The notes below the pieces were generated by a model. That model saw only the letters and a program-made list of their open reading frames with translations. It ran no database searches and was not told the origin of the DNA. From positions 744,001-808,000 of the forward strand of contig NZ_CP046913.1 in assembly GCF_009789675.1 (NCBI RefSeq): 64,000 bases of DNA, written 5' to 3'. A program made the translations under genes and the position numbers. Of the stretch, positions 27,593 to 37,327 are shown one piece after another. Each line of letters begins with the position of its first letter. The first letter of the stretch is position 1. This DNA comes from Paraburkholderia acidisoli (lineage in GTDB: Bacteria; Pseudomonadota; Gammaproteobacteria; Burkholderiales; Burkholderiaceae).

Positions 27593-28654
27593 ATGCCGCT
27601 GTCATCGCCGCAATCGTCAGACCATACGCCCGAGGCCGCCGGGGAGGGCGCGGTGCGCGCCGACTCCATCGCGGCGGTCGCGCAGCGCGTGGGCGTTTCG
27701 GTGGCGACGGTCTCGCGCGTGCTCAACGGCCACGCCAACGTGCGCGACGCCACCCGCGCCCGCGTGCTCGCCGAAGTGGAGGCGAGCGGCTACCGCATCA
27801 ACGAACTCGCGCGCAACCTGCGCACGGCCGAAAGCCGCCTGTTGCTGACGATGGTGCCCGACTTCGGCAATCCGTTTTACGCCGAGATCGTGCGCGGCAT
27901 CGACAGCGTCGCGCGTCAGCACGGCTATTTCATGTTGCTGTGCGACACCGGCGCCGACGCGGGCCGCGAGCGCAGCTACTTCGACCTGCTGCGCCGCCAT
28001 CGCGCGGACGGCGCGATCTGTCTCGATCCGGCCACGGTCCAGCACGCGCTCGCGGCCGAATCCACGGCGCTGCCGTGGGTCGCGTGCTGCGAGTACGACC
28101 CGGCAATGGGCGTGCCGTATGTGGGCATCGACAATTACCGCGCCGCGCACGACGCCGTGCGGCACTTGATCGCGCGGGGGCGTCGCCGCGTCGCGCTCAT
28201 CAATTCCGACGAACACTATGGGTACGCGCAGCAGCGCCGCGACGGCTGGCGCGACGCGCTCGCCGAAGCGGGCATCGCCGCGCGCGACGCGTGGCGCGTG
28301 AACGTGAACTGTCTCGACTACGACGCGGGCGCGCAGGCGGCCGCCGCGCTCATGCAGTTGCCCGCGACCGAGGCACCCGACGCGATCTTCGCGGTCTCGG
28401 ACACGCTCGCCGTGGGAGTGCTCAACGGCCTGCGCGGCGTGGGCCGGCGCGTGCCGCACGACGTGGCCGTGGTGGGTTTCGACGACCTCGCGCTGGCCGC
28501 GCAGATCGATCCGCCGCTCACGACCATCGCGCAGCCCATGCGCGAACTCGGCGAGACGGCCGCGCGGCTCTTGCTGCGGCGCTTCGCCGAGCCGCGCGCC
28601 AGGGTGCCGGGCGTGCTGCTGCCGCATCGGCTCGTGGTGCGCGCGAGCGGCTGA
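27593..28654 (+). CDS. LacI-family transcriptional regulator
   Basis: A 353-residue protein. An N-terminal leader of about 24 residues precedes the helix-turn-helix (SIAAVAQRVGVSVATVSRVL), the hinge YRINELARNLRTAES and a periplasmic-binding-protein-like sensor domain (from LLLTMVPDFGNPFYAEIV) ending with DDLALAAQIDPPLTTI. It probably represses the adjacent sugar transport and catabolic genes and is released by the substrate. A perfect operator precedes it. Confidence 0.92.
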   Translation: MPLSSPQSSDHTPEAAGEGAVRADSIAAVAQRVGVSVATVSRVLNGHANVRDATRARVLAEVEASGYRINELARNLRTAESRLLLTMVPDFGNPFYAEIVRGIDSVARQHGYFMLLCDTGADAGRERSYFDLLRRHRADGAICLDPATVQHALAAESTALPWVACCEYDPAMGVPYVGIDNYRAAHDAVRHLIARGRRRVALINSDEHYGYAQQRRDGWRDALAEAGIAARDAWRVNVNCLDYDAGAQAAAALMQLPATEAPDAIFAVSDTLAVGVLNGLRGVGRRVPHDVAVVGFDDLALAAQIDPPLTTIAQPMRELGETAARLLLRRFAEPRARVPGVLLPHRLVVRASG

Positions 28655-28799
28655 GGAAGGCGATGACGAAGGTGAATGAAGAAGCAGGTGAAGGAGCAGG
28701 TGAATTAGCGGTGGAGACCCGTGGTGTGGCAGGGCGGGTGGCCGGCGAGCCATCCGCCTCGCACTGCTAGCCGACAACTTCGAGGAGGAGCGCACGCCC

Positions 28800-30287
28800 A
28801 TGAGCGTCGCCGTGAAGTTCAACGACATCCGCAAGGACTTCGGTCCCGTGCGCGTACTGCACGGCGTGAGCTTCGAGCTCGCGCCCGGCCGCATCCACGG
28901 TTTGCTCGGCGAGAACGGCGCGGGCAAGTCCACGCTCATGAAGATCCTCGCGGGCTACGAGCGCGCGAGCGCGGGCGAGTGTCTCGTCGACGGCGTGGCG
29001 CGCGACTTCGAGGGTTCGCGCGCCGCCGAAGCCGCGGGCATCGTGCTGATCCATCAGGAGTTCAATCTCGCCGAGCACCTGAGCATCGCGCAGAACATCT
29101 TTCTCGGTCACGAGAAGCGCAAAGGCTTGCTCGTCGACGATACGGCGATGCGCCGCGAAGCGCGCGAGCTGCTCGCGCAAGTCGGCCTCGCGCGCGACCC
29201 CGACACGAAGGTGCGCGAGCTGATCGTCGCTGAAAAGCAGCTCGTGGAAATCGCCAAGGCGCTCTCGCGGCACGCGCGCCTGCTCATCATGGACGAGCCC
29301 ACGGCCACGCTCACGCCGTCCGAAACCGCGCGCCTGTTCGCGTTGATGACGAAGCTGCGCGCGGGCGGCACCACGCTCGTCTACATCTCGCACAAGCTCG
29401 ACGAAGTCGAGCGCATCACCGACGACGTGATCGTGATGCGCGACGGCCGCTTCGTGGCCGCGAGCGCGACCGCCGGGCTCGCGCGGCAGCAGATGGCCAA
29501 CTTGATGGTGGGCCGCGACGTCTCCGACATGTTCCCCGACAAAACCGAGGTGAGCGCGAGCGCGCCCGTGGCGCTACGCGTGAAGCAGCTCTCGGTGCCC
29601 GACTGGGTGGAGGATCTCAGCTTCGAGGTGCGCGCGGGCGAGATTCTCGGCTTCGCGGGACTCGTGGGCGCGGGGCGCAGCGAGGCGTTCGAGGCGATCG
29701 TCGGGTTGCGGCGCAAGCTCGCGGGCGAGATCGAAATCGAGGGGCGCGCGGTGACGCTGCGCCACCCGCGCGACGCCATGCGCCACGGCCTCACGTATCT
29801 GAGCGAGGACCGCAAGGGGCGCGGCCTGCACATGAACCTGAGCCTGCAGGACAACCTCACGCTCATGACGCTCGAACACTACGGGCGCCCGCTGCTCGAC
29901 CTCAAGGCCGCGCGCCGCGCGCTCGAAAAAGCGGTGCGCGACTTCGGCATTCGCACGGGCAACCTCGACGCCCGCGCGCGCATGCTCTCGGGCGGCAACC
30001 AGCAGAAGCTCGCGCTCGCCAAGTTCCTGCAACCGGACCCGCGCGTGATCGTGCTCGACGAACCCACGCGCGGCGTGGACGTGGGCGCGAAACGCGACAT
30101 CTATTTCCTGATCCAGCGGCTCGCGGCCTCGGGGCGCGCGGTCGTCGTGATTTCGTCCGAGCTGATCGAATTGATCGGCCTCGCGCACCGCGTGGCCGTG
30201 ATGCGCGCGGGCACGCTCGTCGCCACGCTCGGCCGCGAGCACCTGAACGAAGAGGAGCTGATCGCCCATGCAACCGGCACCCACTGA
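28800..30287 (+). CDS. CUT2 sugar ABC transporter ATP-binding protein (RbsA/XylG type)
   Basis: A 495-residue protein made of two ATPase domains in tandem, as in RbsA. The first has [14 protein letters not shown], the Q-loop [10 protein letters not shown] and [12 protein letters not shown]; its signature motif is degenerate ([17 protein letters not shown]). The second has a degenerate Walker A ([12 protein letters not shown]), the signature [15 protein letters not shown] and [16 protein letters not shown]. This asymmetry is normal for the family. It energises the permease that follows, with which it overlaps by 20 bases. The substrate is a sugar or polyol not identified from sequence. Confidence 0.93.
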   Translation: MSVAVKFNDIRKDFGPVRVLHGVSFELAPGRIHGLLGENGAGKSTLMKILAGYERASAGECLVDGVARDFEGSRAAEAAGIVLIHQEFNLAEHLSIAQNIFLGHEKRKGLLVDDTAMRREARELLAQVGLARDPDTKVRELIVAEKQLVEIAKALSRHARLLIMDEPTATLTPSETARLFALMTKLRAGGTTLVYISHKLDEVERITDDVIVMRDGRFVAASATAGLARQQMANLMVGRDVSDMFPDKTEVSASAPVALRVKQLSVPDWVEDLSFEVRAGEILGFAGLVGAGRSEAFEAIVGLRRKLAGEIEIEGRAVTLRHPRDAMRHGLTYLSEDRKGRGLHMNLSLQDNLTLMTLEHYGRPLLDLKAARRALEKAVRDFGIRTGNLDARARMLSGGNQQKLALAKFLQPDPRVIVLDEPTRGVDVGAKRDIYFLIQRLAASGRAVVVISSELIELIGLAHRVAVMRAGTLVATLGREHLNEEELIAHATGTH

Positions 30288-31287
30288 AGCGACGCCCGAA
30301 GCGCGCGGGGCGCGCGCCGCCGCCGCGCGCTTCGTCCACCGGCTCGCGAGCATCGGGCCGCTCATCGGCCTGATCCTGCTCTGCGTGCTCGGCACGTTGC
30401 TCAACCGCGACTTCGCGACCGTCGACAACCTGCTCAACGTGCTCACGCGCACCTCGTTCATCGGCATCATCGCGGTGGGCATGACCTTCGTGATCATCTC
30501 GGGCGGCATCGATCTCTCGGTGGGCTCGATGGCCGCGCTCATCGCGGGCGTGATGATCTGGACGATGAACACGCTCGCCAACGCCAATGCGCTGGCGCCG
30601 TTCGCGATCGTCGCGCTCGGCATCGTCATCGCGCTGGTGCTGGGCGCCGTGTTCGGCCTCGCGCACGGCTTGCTCATCACGCGCGGGCGCATCGAACCGT
30701 TCATTGTCACGCTGGGCACGCTCGGCATCTTCCGCTCGGTGCTCACGTGGCTCGCCGACGGCGGCGCGCTCACGCTGCAGAACCATCTCGCCGATCTGTA
30801 CGGGCCCGTGTATTACGCGAGCCTGTTCGGCATTCCGGTGCCCGTGTGGGTGTTCGCGCTCACGGCGGCGGGCGGCGCGCTCATCCTCAATCGCACGGCG
30901 TTCGGGCGGCACGTGCAGGCGATCGGTTCGAACGAACTCGTGGCGCGTTATGCGGCCATCCGCGTCGATCGCGTGAAGTGCGCGACCTACGTGCTGCTAG
31001 GCATGTGCGTGGGCGTGGCGACCGTGCTCTACGTGCCGCGCCTCGGTTCCGCCACGCCCACGACCGGGCTGCTCTGGGAACTCGAAGCGATCGCGGCCGT
31101 GGTGGTGGGCGGCACGGCGCTCAAGGGCGGCGAGGGGCGCGTGGCGGGCACGGTGGTGGGCGCGGTGCTGCTCTCGGTGATCGCCAATATCCTCAATCTC
31201 ACGAGCATCATCAGCGTGTATCTGAATGCGGCGGTGCAGGGCGTGGCGATCATCGCCGTGGCGTTCCTGCAGCGTGGCAGGCGGTAA
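30268..31287 (+). CDS. CUT2 sugar ABC transporter permease (RbsC type)
   Basis: A 339-residue permease with about nine membrane segments and the family motif [19 protein letters not shown], followed by [17 protein letters not shown] and [18 protein letters not shown]. It forms the homodimeric channel of a ribose-type importer. The start ATG lies inside the end of the ATPase gene, so the two are translationally coupled. Confidence 0.94.
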   Translation: MQPAPTEATPEARGARAAAARFVHRLASIGPLIGLILLCVLGTLLNRDFATVDNLLNVLTRTSFIGIIAVGMTFVIISGGIDLSVGSMAALIAGVMIWTMNTLANANALAPFAIVALGIVIALVLGAVFGLAHGLLITRGRIEPFIVTLGTLGIFRSVLTWLADGGALTLQNHLADLYGPVYYASLFGIPVPVWVFALTAAGGALILNRTAFGRHVQAIGSNELVARYAAIRVDRVKCATYVLLGMCVGVATVLYVPRLGSATPTTGLLWELEAIAAVVVGGTALKGGEGRVAGTVVGAVLLSVIANILNLTSIISVYLNAAVQGVAIIAVAFLQRGRR

Positions 31288-31377
31288 GGATTCGATGGCA
31301 GTTCGGCTTTTGATTCGGATGACGAAATAACCTCGCATGACCCACAATCAACGCGAAAGCGGCAAGGAGACGGCATC

Positions 31378-32358
31378 ATGAAGACGACGATCAAGACGGT
31401 ACTGCGGGCAATGAGTGCGGGCGCGCTGGCGCTCGGCGTGGCGGCAACCTTCGGTGCGGGCGTGGCGCGCGCGGACGAGAAGGTCACGCTCGGCGTGGCG
31501 ATTCCCACCGCCGATCACGGCTTCACGGGCGGTATCGTGTGGTGGGCCAACGAGGCGAAGAAGGAACTGGAGAAGGCGCACCCGGACCTCAAGGTGATCG
31601 TCAAGACGGCCGCCAACGCGCCCGACCAGGCGAACCAGTTGCAGGATCTCGTGACGGTGAACAAGATCAACGCGCTCGTGATCTTCCCGTTCGAATCGGC
31701 TTCGCTCACGCAGCCGGTGGCGCAGGTCAAGAAGAAGGGCGTGTACGTGACCGTGGTCGATCGCGGCCTGACCGACACCAGCGCGCAAGATGCCTACGTA
31801 GCCGGCGACAACACGGCGTTCGGCAAGATTCCAGCCGAATATCTCGCGAAGCAGCTGAACGGCAAAGGCGATATCGTCGCGCTGCGCGGCATTCCCACCA
31901 CGCTCGACAACGAGCGCTGGACCGCGTTCACGAACGTGTTGAAGGGTTATCCGAACATCAAGATTCTCGACGCGAAGTACGCGAACTGGAATCGCGACGA
32001 CGCGTTCCGCACCATGCAGGATTACCTCACGCGCTTCAAGCATATCGACGCCGTGTGGGCCGCCGACGACGACATGGCCGTGGGCGTGATGAAGGCCATC
32101 GACCAGGCCAAACGCACCGACGTCAAGATCGTGTTCGGCGGCGCGGGCTCGAAAGACATGGTCAAGCGCGTGATGGACGGCGATCCGCTCGTGAAGGCCG
32201 ATGTGTCGTATTCGCCGAAGTTCATCTACGACGCGATCAAGCTCACGGCCGAAGCGCGCCTGCAGGGCAAGCCGCTGCCCGCGACGACGATCATTCCTTC
32301 GGTGCTCATCACGAAGGACAACGCGAAGCAGTTCTATTTCCCGGATTCGCCGTTCTGA
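31378..32358 (+). CDS. CUT2 sugar ABC transporter substrate-binding protein
   Basis: A 326-residue periplasmic protein with a clear signal peptide ending ...[11 protein letters not shown]. The mature part is a Peripla_BP_4 (RbsB-like) fold: [41 protein letters not shown] and [18 protein letters not shown]. Placement after the permease is the common ATPase-permease-binder order. Aromatic and charged residues near the pocket suggest a monosaccharide or polyol. Confidence 0.93.
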   Translation: MKTTIKTVLRAMSAGALALGVAATFGAGVARADEKVTLGVAIPTADHGFTGGIVWWANEAKKELEKAHPDLKVIVKTAANAPDQANQLQDLVTVNKINALVIFPFESASLTQPVAQVKKKGVYVTVVDRGLTDTSAQDAYVAGDNTAFGKIPAEYLAKQLNGKGDIVALRGIPTTLDNERWTAFTNVLKGYPNIKILDAKYANWNRDDAFRTMQDYLTRFKHIDAVWAADDDMAVGVMKAIDQAKRTDVKIVFGGAGSKDMVKRVMDGDPLVKADVSYSPKFIYDAIKLTAEARLQGKPLPATTIIPSVLITKDNAKQFYFPDSPF

Positions 32359-32400
32359 TCGAAACCTGTTCATAGCCAGCGCACCGGGAGGCAAGAGCCG

Positions 32401-33456
32401 ATGAAAACGATCAAGGGTCCGGCGATTTTTCTCGCGCAGTTCCTCGGCGAGGACGCGCCGTTCGACAGCTTCGCGCACATGGCCGAATGGGCCGCGCAGC
32501 TCGGCTACAAAGGCATCCAGGTGCCCACCGACGCGCGGCTGATCGATCTCGCGCAAGCCGCGTCGAGCGTGGCGTATTGCGACGACCTGCGCCAGCAGGC
32601 CGACGACGCGGGCGTGACGATCACCGAGCTGTCCACGCATCTGCAAGGGCAGCTCGTGGCCGTGCATCCCGCGTACGACACGCTGTTCGACGGCTTCGCG
32701 CCGCCGCACGTGCGCAACGACCGCGAGGCGCGCACGGCGTGGGCCGTCGAGCAGTTGATGCTGGCGGCGCGCGCCTCGAAGAACCTCGGCTTGAACACGC
32801 ACGTGACGTTTTCGGGCGCGCTCGCGTGGCCGTACGTGTACCCGTGGCCGCAGCGGCCGGCGGGTCTCGTCGAGGCGGCGTTCGACGAACTCGCGAAGCG
32901 CTGGCGGCCCATTCTCGACGCGTTCGACGCGGCGGGCGTGGACGTCTGCTACGAGCTGCATCCGGGCGAGGACCTGCACGACGGCGTGACGTTCGAGCGT
33001 TTTCTCGCGGCCGTGAGCGATCATCCGCGCGCCAACATCCTCTACGACCCGAGCCACTTCGTGCTGCAACAGCTCGACTACCTCGCGTTCATCGACATCT
33101 ATCACGCGCGTATCAAGGCCTTTCACGTGAAGGATGCCGAGTTCCGCCCCACGGGCAAGCAGGGCGTGTACGGCGGTTACAGCGGCTGGGTCGAGCGCGC
33201 GGGGCGCTTTCGCTCGCTCGGCGACGGCCAGATCGACTTCGGCGCGATCTTCTCGAAGCTCACGCAGTACGACTATCCGGGCTGGGCCGTGCTGGAGTGG
33301 GAATGCGCGCTCAAGCATCCGCACGACGGCGCGCGCGAGGGCGCCGAATTCATCAAGCGGCACTTGATTCGCGTGGCCGAGCATGCGTTCGACGACTTCG
33401 CGGGCAGCGGCGTGGACGCGGCGCAGGTCGAGCGCGTGCTGGGTTTGTCGCGATAA
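32401..33456 (+). CDS. Sugar phosphate isomerase/epimerase-like TIM-barrel protein
   Basis: A 351-residue AP_endonuc_2-type (xylose-isomerase-like) barrel. The metal-binding residues are recognisable in CYELHPGEDLHDG, ILYDPSHFVLQQ, KAFHVKDAEF and WAVLEWECALK. Such enzymes isomerise or epimerise keto sugars or inosose-type compounds in the cytoplasm. It lies between the transporter genes and a Gfo/Idh/MocA dehydrogenase; this pair often oxidises and then isomerises an imported sugar or cyclitol. The precise reaction is unknown. Confidence 0.88.
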   Translation: MKTIKGPAIFLAQFLGEDAPFDSFAHMAEWAAQLGYKGIQVPTDARLIDLAQAASSVAYCDDLRQQADDAGVTITELSTHLQGQLVAVHPAYDTLFDGFAPPHVRNDREARTAWAVEQLMLAARASKNLGLNTHVTFSGALAWPYVYPWPQRPAGLVEAAFDELAKRWRPILDAFDAAGVDVCYELHPGEDLHDGVTFERFLAAVSDHPRANILYDPSHFVLQQLDYLAFIDIYHARIKAFHVKDAEFRPTGKQGVYGGYSGWVERAGRFRSLGDGQIDFGAIFSKLTQYDYPGWAVLEWECALKHPHDGAREGAEFIKRHLIRVAEHAFDDFAGSGVDAAQVERVLGLSR

Positions 33457-33485
33457 CTCACGATGCTACGCACGAGGACATCGAC

Positions 33486-34631
33486 ATGACACGGAGATTG
33501 CGGCTCGGCATGGTCGGCGGCGGCGAGGGCGCGTTTATCGGCGCGGTGCACCGGATCGCCGCGCGGCTCGACGACGCGTTCGAACTCGTGGCGGGCGCGC
33601 TTTCGTCCGACGCCTTGCGCGCGCGGTCGAGCGCCGAGGCGCTGGGCCTCGCGCGCAGCTACGATGACTGGCGCGAGATGGCGCGCGTGGAAGGCGCGCT
33701 CGAAGAGGGCATCGACGCCGTGGCGATCGTCACGCCCAATCATCTGCATGCGAGCGTCGCGCACGCGTTCATGGACGCGGGCATCCACATCATTTGCGAC
33801 AAGCCGCTCGCGGTGTCGCTGGCGGAGAGCGAGGCGCTCGCACGGCGCGCGCGCGAAACGCAACGCGTGTTCGCGCTCACGCACACGTATTCGGGCTATC
33901 CGCTCGTGCGGCACGCGCGCGAGATGGTTGCGGCGGGCGAGATCGGCGAGGTGCGCGTCGTGCAGGTCGAGTATGCGCAGGACTGGCTCGCGCTGCCCGT
34001 GGAGCAGGACGGCGCGAACCGCCAGGCGAACTGGCGCACCGATCCCGCGCTGGCGGGCCCGGCGGGTTGTCTCGGCGATATCGGCACGCACGCGTATCAG
34101 CTGGCGGCCTTCGTGAGCGGGCACGTGCCACAGGCGCTCGCCGCGGAAGTGCACACCTTCGTACCGGGGCGGCGCGTGGACGATCACGTGCAGGCGATGC
34201 TGCGTTACGCGAACGGCGCGCGCGGCATGCTGTGGGCGAGCCAGGTGGCGAGCGGCGCGGAAAACGCGCTGCGGTTGCGCGTGTACGGCACGAAGGCGTC
34301 GCTGGCGTTCGACCAGGAAGCGCCCAACGAGTTGTGGTTCACGCCGCAAGGCGGCGAGGCCCTGCGTCTCACGCGCGCACGCGTGAACGGCGCGGCGGCG
34401 CGCGATGCGACGCGCGTGCCGGCCGGGCACCCGGAGGGGTATCTCGAGGCGTTCGCGCAGCTGTATCGCGATGCGGCCGCGCAGATCCGCGCGCGGGACG
34501 CGGGCGAACCGGTCCCGCCCGAGAGCCGCTTGCTGACGACGGTCGACGACGGCGTGGAGGGTTTGCGCTTTATCGAAGCCGTGCTGGCGAGTAGCGCGGC
34601 GAATGGGGCGTGGCGGGAGATCGGGCGTTGA
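33486..34631 (+). CDS. Gfo/Idh/MocA-family oxidoreductase
   Basis: A 381-residue NAD(P)-dependent dehydrogenase. ATG 33486 has GAGG twelve bases upstream; the long upstream extension is a shadow of the isomerase gene and is rejected. The Rossmann motif is LGMVGGGEGAFIG, the family signature is CDKPLAVSLAESEALA and the catalytic region is LGDIGTHAYQLAAFVSG with the conserved Asp and His. The enzyme probably oxidises a ring hydroxyl of the imported sugar or cyclitol. Last catabolic gene of the locus. Confidence 0.92.
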   Translation: MTRRLRLGMVGGGEGAFIGAVHRIAARLDDAFELVAGALSSDALRARSSAEALGLARSYDDWREMARVEGALEEGIDAVAIVTPNHLHASVAHAFMDAGIHIICDKPLAVSLAESEALARRARETQRVFALTHTYSGYPLVRHAREMVAAGEIGEVRVVQVEYAQDWLALPVEQDGANRQANWRTDPALAGPAGCLGDIGTHAYQLAAFVSGHVPQALAAEVHTFVPGRRVDDHVQAMLRYANGARGMLWASQVASGAENALRLRVYGTKASLAFDQEAPNELWFTPQGGEALRLTRARVNGAAARDATRVPAGHPEGYLEAFAQLYRDAAAQIRARDAGEPVPPESRLLTTVDDGVEGLRFIEAVLASSAANGAWREIGR

Positions 34632-34780
34632 CGGCGTTTCCCGAACTCGGCCACGTTGGCCGGGTGGAGGGCACGCCGTTCATCGTCGTCTATCGGCTGA
34701 AGGCGTCCTGGGGTGACGCCGCGCTTACGATCCTGCGCATTCTGCACGGCGCCCGCCGCTGGCCGCGCAGGATCGAATAG
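34628..34780 (+). pseudogene. ParE/RelE-type toxin remnant
   Basis: A 50-codon frame (TTG 34628 to TAG 34780) encodes FPELGHVGRVEGTPFIVVY and ILRILHGARRWP, which are the characteristic C-terminal half of ParE/RelE toxins (consensus FPE-GR-GRV-GT ... PFIVVYR ... ILRVLHGAQ-WP). The N-terminal helices are absent, a few residues between the GT and PFIV blocks seem deleted, and no antitoxin gene lies beside it. It overlaps the stop of the preceding gene. Most likely a degraded toxin-antitoxin leftover. Confidence 0.7.
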
Positions 34781-34802
34781 CGCTAGTTGCGTTGGCCCGG
34801 CC

Positions 34803-35996
34803 TCACTGCCCCAGATACACGAACTTGCCGCCGCGCACGGTGCCCATCACGCTCGCGCGCTGGTCGAGGCCCACGTGGTCCTGCGGTGTGGTGTTGACCA
34901 CGCCGTTGGGCACGACCACTTCGTGCGCGTGCTCGAGCTCGCTGCGCAGTGCCACGCGGAACGCTTCGGTGCCCGGCTGCGCGGTTTTGAGCGCGCGCGC
35001 CACGGCGTCGGCGAGGCGCGGGTACACACCGGCCGCGTCGCCCGCGAACTGCGTGACCGTGCCCGCGCCGTACTTCGCCTCGTAGTCGTCCACGAACGCG
35101 AGTGCCGCCTTCTGCGAGGGCTGGTCGGCGGGCAGCGTGCGCGCCACCACCACGGGTTGCGTGGGGAACAGCGTGCCTTCCACGTCCTTGCCGCCGAGCT
35201 TGATGAATTCCGGCGTGGCGATGCCGTGCGTCTGGTAGATCGCGCCCTTGTAGCCGCGCTCGACCAGCGTGCGCTGCGGCAGCACGGTCGGCGTGCCCGC
35301 GCCCGCGATCAGCACGGCGTCGGGTTTGGCGGCGATCAGCTTGAGCGCCTGGCCCGTCACGCTCGCGTCGGTGCGGTTGAAGCGCTCGGTGGCGACGATC
35401 TGAATGTTGCGTTCCTTCGCGAATTTCGTGAATTCGTTGAGCCAGCTGTCGCCGTAGCTGTCCGCGAAACCGATGAAGCCCACCGTCTTCACGCCGTGCG
35501 CGGCCATATAGCGCGTGAGCACGTCGGCCATGGCGGCGTCGGTCTGCGCCATCTTGAACGCCCACACGCGCGCGCCTTGCTGCGGTTCGACCACGGAGCC
35601 GGAGCCCACGAGCGAGATCATCGGCGTCTTGCTTTCGGCCACGGCGTCGAGCGCGGCGAGCGCCGCCGGCGTGACGTTCGGCCCGACGATCACGTCCACG
35701 TGGTCTTCGTTGATGAGCTTGCGGATATTGCGCACGGCAGCGCCCGGATCGGAGCCGTCGTCGAGAAAGATGTAATCGGCCTTTTGCCCGGCGATGGTCG
35801 CGGGCCACATCAGCATGGCGTTCTTGCTCGTGATGCCGATGGCGGCGGCCGGCCCCGTGCCGGACAGGTCGATCCCGACCTTGAGGTCGGCGTGCGCGGC
35901 GGGCGCGAACGCGGCGAACGCGAGCGCGGCCGCGGCCGAGGTGGCGAGCGGGCGCCACGCGCGCCCAAAGCGAGTGAACACAAACGACGGCTTCAT
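34803..35996 (-). CDS. Branched-chain-amino-acid-type ABC substrate-binding protein (orphan)
   Basis: A 397-residue periplasmic protein from ATG 35996, preceded by GGAGA. The signal peptide runs to AFAPAAHA-DLKVG. The mature part is a Peripla_BP_6 (LivK-like) fold with IDLSGTGPAAAIGI, VIVGPNVTPAALA, SLVGSGSVVEPQQGARVWA and FADSYGDSWLNEF. No permease or ATPase of the Liv type adjoins it, so it must work with a transporter elsewhere. The ligand is probably an amino acid, amide or aromatic acid. It lies downstream of cysB in the same direction, with a 137-base gap. Confidence 0.88.
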   Translation of the reverse strand: MKPSFVFTRFGRAWRPLATSAAAALAFAAFAPAAHADLKVGIDLSGTGPAAAIGITSKNAMLMWPATIAGQKADYIFLDDGSDPGAAVRNIRKLINEDHVDVIVGPNVTPAALAALDAVAESKTPMISLVGSGSVVEPQQGARVWAFKMAQTDAAMADVLTRYMAAHGVKTVGFIGFADSYGDSWLNEFTKFAKERNIQIVATERFNRTDASVTGQALKLIAAKPDAVLIAGAGTPTVLPQRTLVERGYKGAIYQTHGIATPEFIKLGGKDVEGTLFPTQPVVVARTLPADQPSQKAALAFVDDYEAKYGAGTVTQFAGDAAGVYPRLADAVARALKTAQPGTEAFRVALRSELEHAHEVVVPNGVVNTTPQDHVGLDQRASVMGTVRGGKFVYLGQ

Positions 35997-36133
35997 CCGA
36001 TGAGTCTCCAGGCAAAAAGTAACGCGGGAAGTGATTGTTGTGATGCGTTCGTTCTTCGTTCTTGCTTGTTTACGACAACCGGGCGGCCGCGCGGCACGCG
36101 CCGCGCTTCTGCTCGTGATGGACTGCGCGTAAT

Positions 36134-37075
36134 TTACAGCTCGTAAGATTCGTGCTCGCCCTTGAGCGCCTGCTCGATCAGCTTGCGGTTCAGGCTCGGC
36201 GAAAGCAGTTCGACGAGCGTATACACATAGCTGCGCAGATACGCGCCTTGCTTGAGCGCCACGCGCGTCACGTTGCTGCCGAACAGATGCCCCACGGGCA
36301 GCGCGCGCAGGTGCCGGTCGCGCTCGGCGTTGAAGGCGATGTCGGCCATGATGCCCACGCCCATGCCCAGTTCCACGTAGGTTTTGATGACGTCGGCGTC
36401 GATGGCTTCGAGCACGATGTCCGGCGAAAGACCGCGCAGGCGGAACGCTTCGTTGATCTTGCTGCGACCCGCGAACGCGGCGTCGTAGGTGATGAGCGGC
36501 ACCTGGGCCAGATCGTCGAGCGAGAGCGGCTTGCGTTCGAGCAGCGGATTGTCGGGCAGCATCACGGCGAGGTGATGCCAGGTGAAGCACGGCAGCGAGA
36601 CTAGCTCTTTATAATTAGAGATAGCTTCCGTGGCGATGGCGAGATCGGCCTGATCATGGAGCACCATTTCCGCGACCTGCGTGGGGCTGCCCTGCAGGAT
36701 CGACAGATGCACCTTCGGAAAGCGCCGCTTGAATTCGGCGATGGCGCCCGGCAGCGAGTAGCGCGCCTGCGTGTGCGTGGCGGCGATCACGAGATTGCCC
36801 TGATCCTGCGCCGCGTAGTCCTTGCCCACCCGCTTCAGGCTCTCCACTTCCTGGAGAATGCGTTCGACCGAAGCGAGGATGATGCGGCCCGGCTCCGTGA
36901 GCGAGCGCACGCGCTTGCCGTGTCGAGTAAAGATTTCGACCCCAAGCTCGTCTTCCAGCTCGATGATCGCTTTCGAGACGCCCGGCTGGCTCGTATACAG
37001 CGCTTTAGCCGCTTCCGTCAGATTGAAGTTCTGGCGCACGGCCTCGCGCACGAACCGGAACTGGTGCAGGTTCAT
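36134..37075 (-). CDS. cysB: LysR-family regulator of sulfur assimilation CysB
   Basis: A 313-residue LysR-type regulator. The N-terminus MNLHQFRFVREAVRQNFNLT with TEAAKALYTSQPGVSKAI is typical of CysB/Cbl rather than of general LysR proteins. The effector domain contains IAATHTQARYSLPGAI, the inducer-binding region of CysB. It activates the sulfate assimilation genes in response to O- or N-acetylserine. It is divergent from cysI across a 252-base AT-rich control region. Confidence 0.94.
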   Translation of the reverse strand: MNLHQFRFVREAVRQNFNLTEAAKALYTSQPGVSKAIIELEDELGVEIFTRHGKRVRSLTEPGRIILASVERILQEVESLKRVGKDYAAQDQGNLVIAATHTQARYSLPGAIAEFKRRFPKVHLSILQGSPTQVAEMVLHDQADLAIATEAISNYKELVSLPCFTWHHLAVMLPDNPLLERKPLSLDDLAQVPLITYDAAFAGRSKINEAFRLRGLSPDIVLEAIDADVIKTYVELGMGVGIMADIAFNAERDRHLRALPVGHLFGSNVTRVALKQGAYLRSYVYTLVELLSPSLNRKLIEQALKGEHESYEL

Positions 37076-37327
37076 GGAAAATCCTTATAACCTGTTTGCA
37101 TATCGACCTGATTTTTGAGTCGTTTGAAATATATAGCGAGTTTATTACCATTCCAGCAAGTTTTCCAATATGGATATCTGTTTTGGTCATTAGCAAATGA
37201 CCGGCGGGTTGAAGGCCGCGGGTCTGTCAGGCAGGCCGGAACAGGAAGTGCGTAGTCAGAAGAGTGCGAAGTAGTCGGAGCGCGGCGTAACCGGAACGCC
37301 GCGATGAACCAACCCTGGGGTCCCCGA
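37076..37327. promoter_or_regulatory. AT-rich divergent control region between cysB and cysI
   Basis: The segment from about 37078 to 37200 is much richer in A and T than its surroundings (runs such as TGAAATATATAGCGAGTTTA). Such a region is expected for CysB binding and overlapping divergent promoters. No exact operator can be assigned, because CysB sites are degenerate. Confidence 0.55.

Noticed and set aside
28663..28770. Small 35-codon frame between the LacI-type gene and the sugar ATPase gene
   Set aside because: Glu/Gly/Val repeats arise from AGGTGAA-like DNA repeats; no ribosome-binding site or recognisable protein.
32487..33485. Long upstream extension of the Gfo/Idh/MocA dehydrogenase frame
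   Set aside because: It overlaps the isomerase gene in another frame and is Arg/Ala-rich; ATG 33486 has a proper ribosome-binding site and starts the Rossmann fold.
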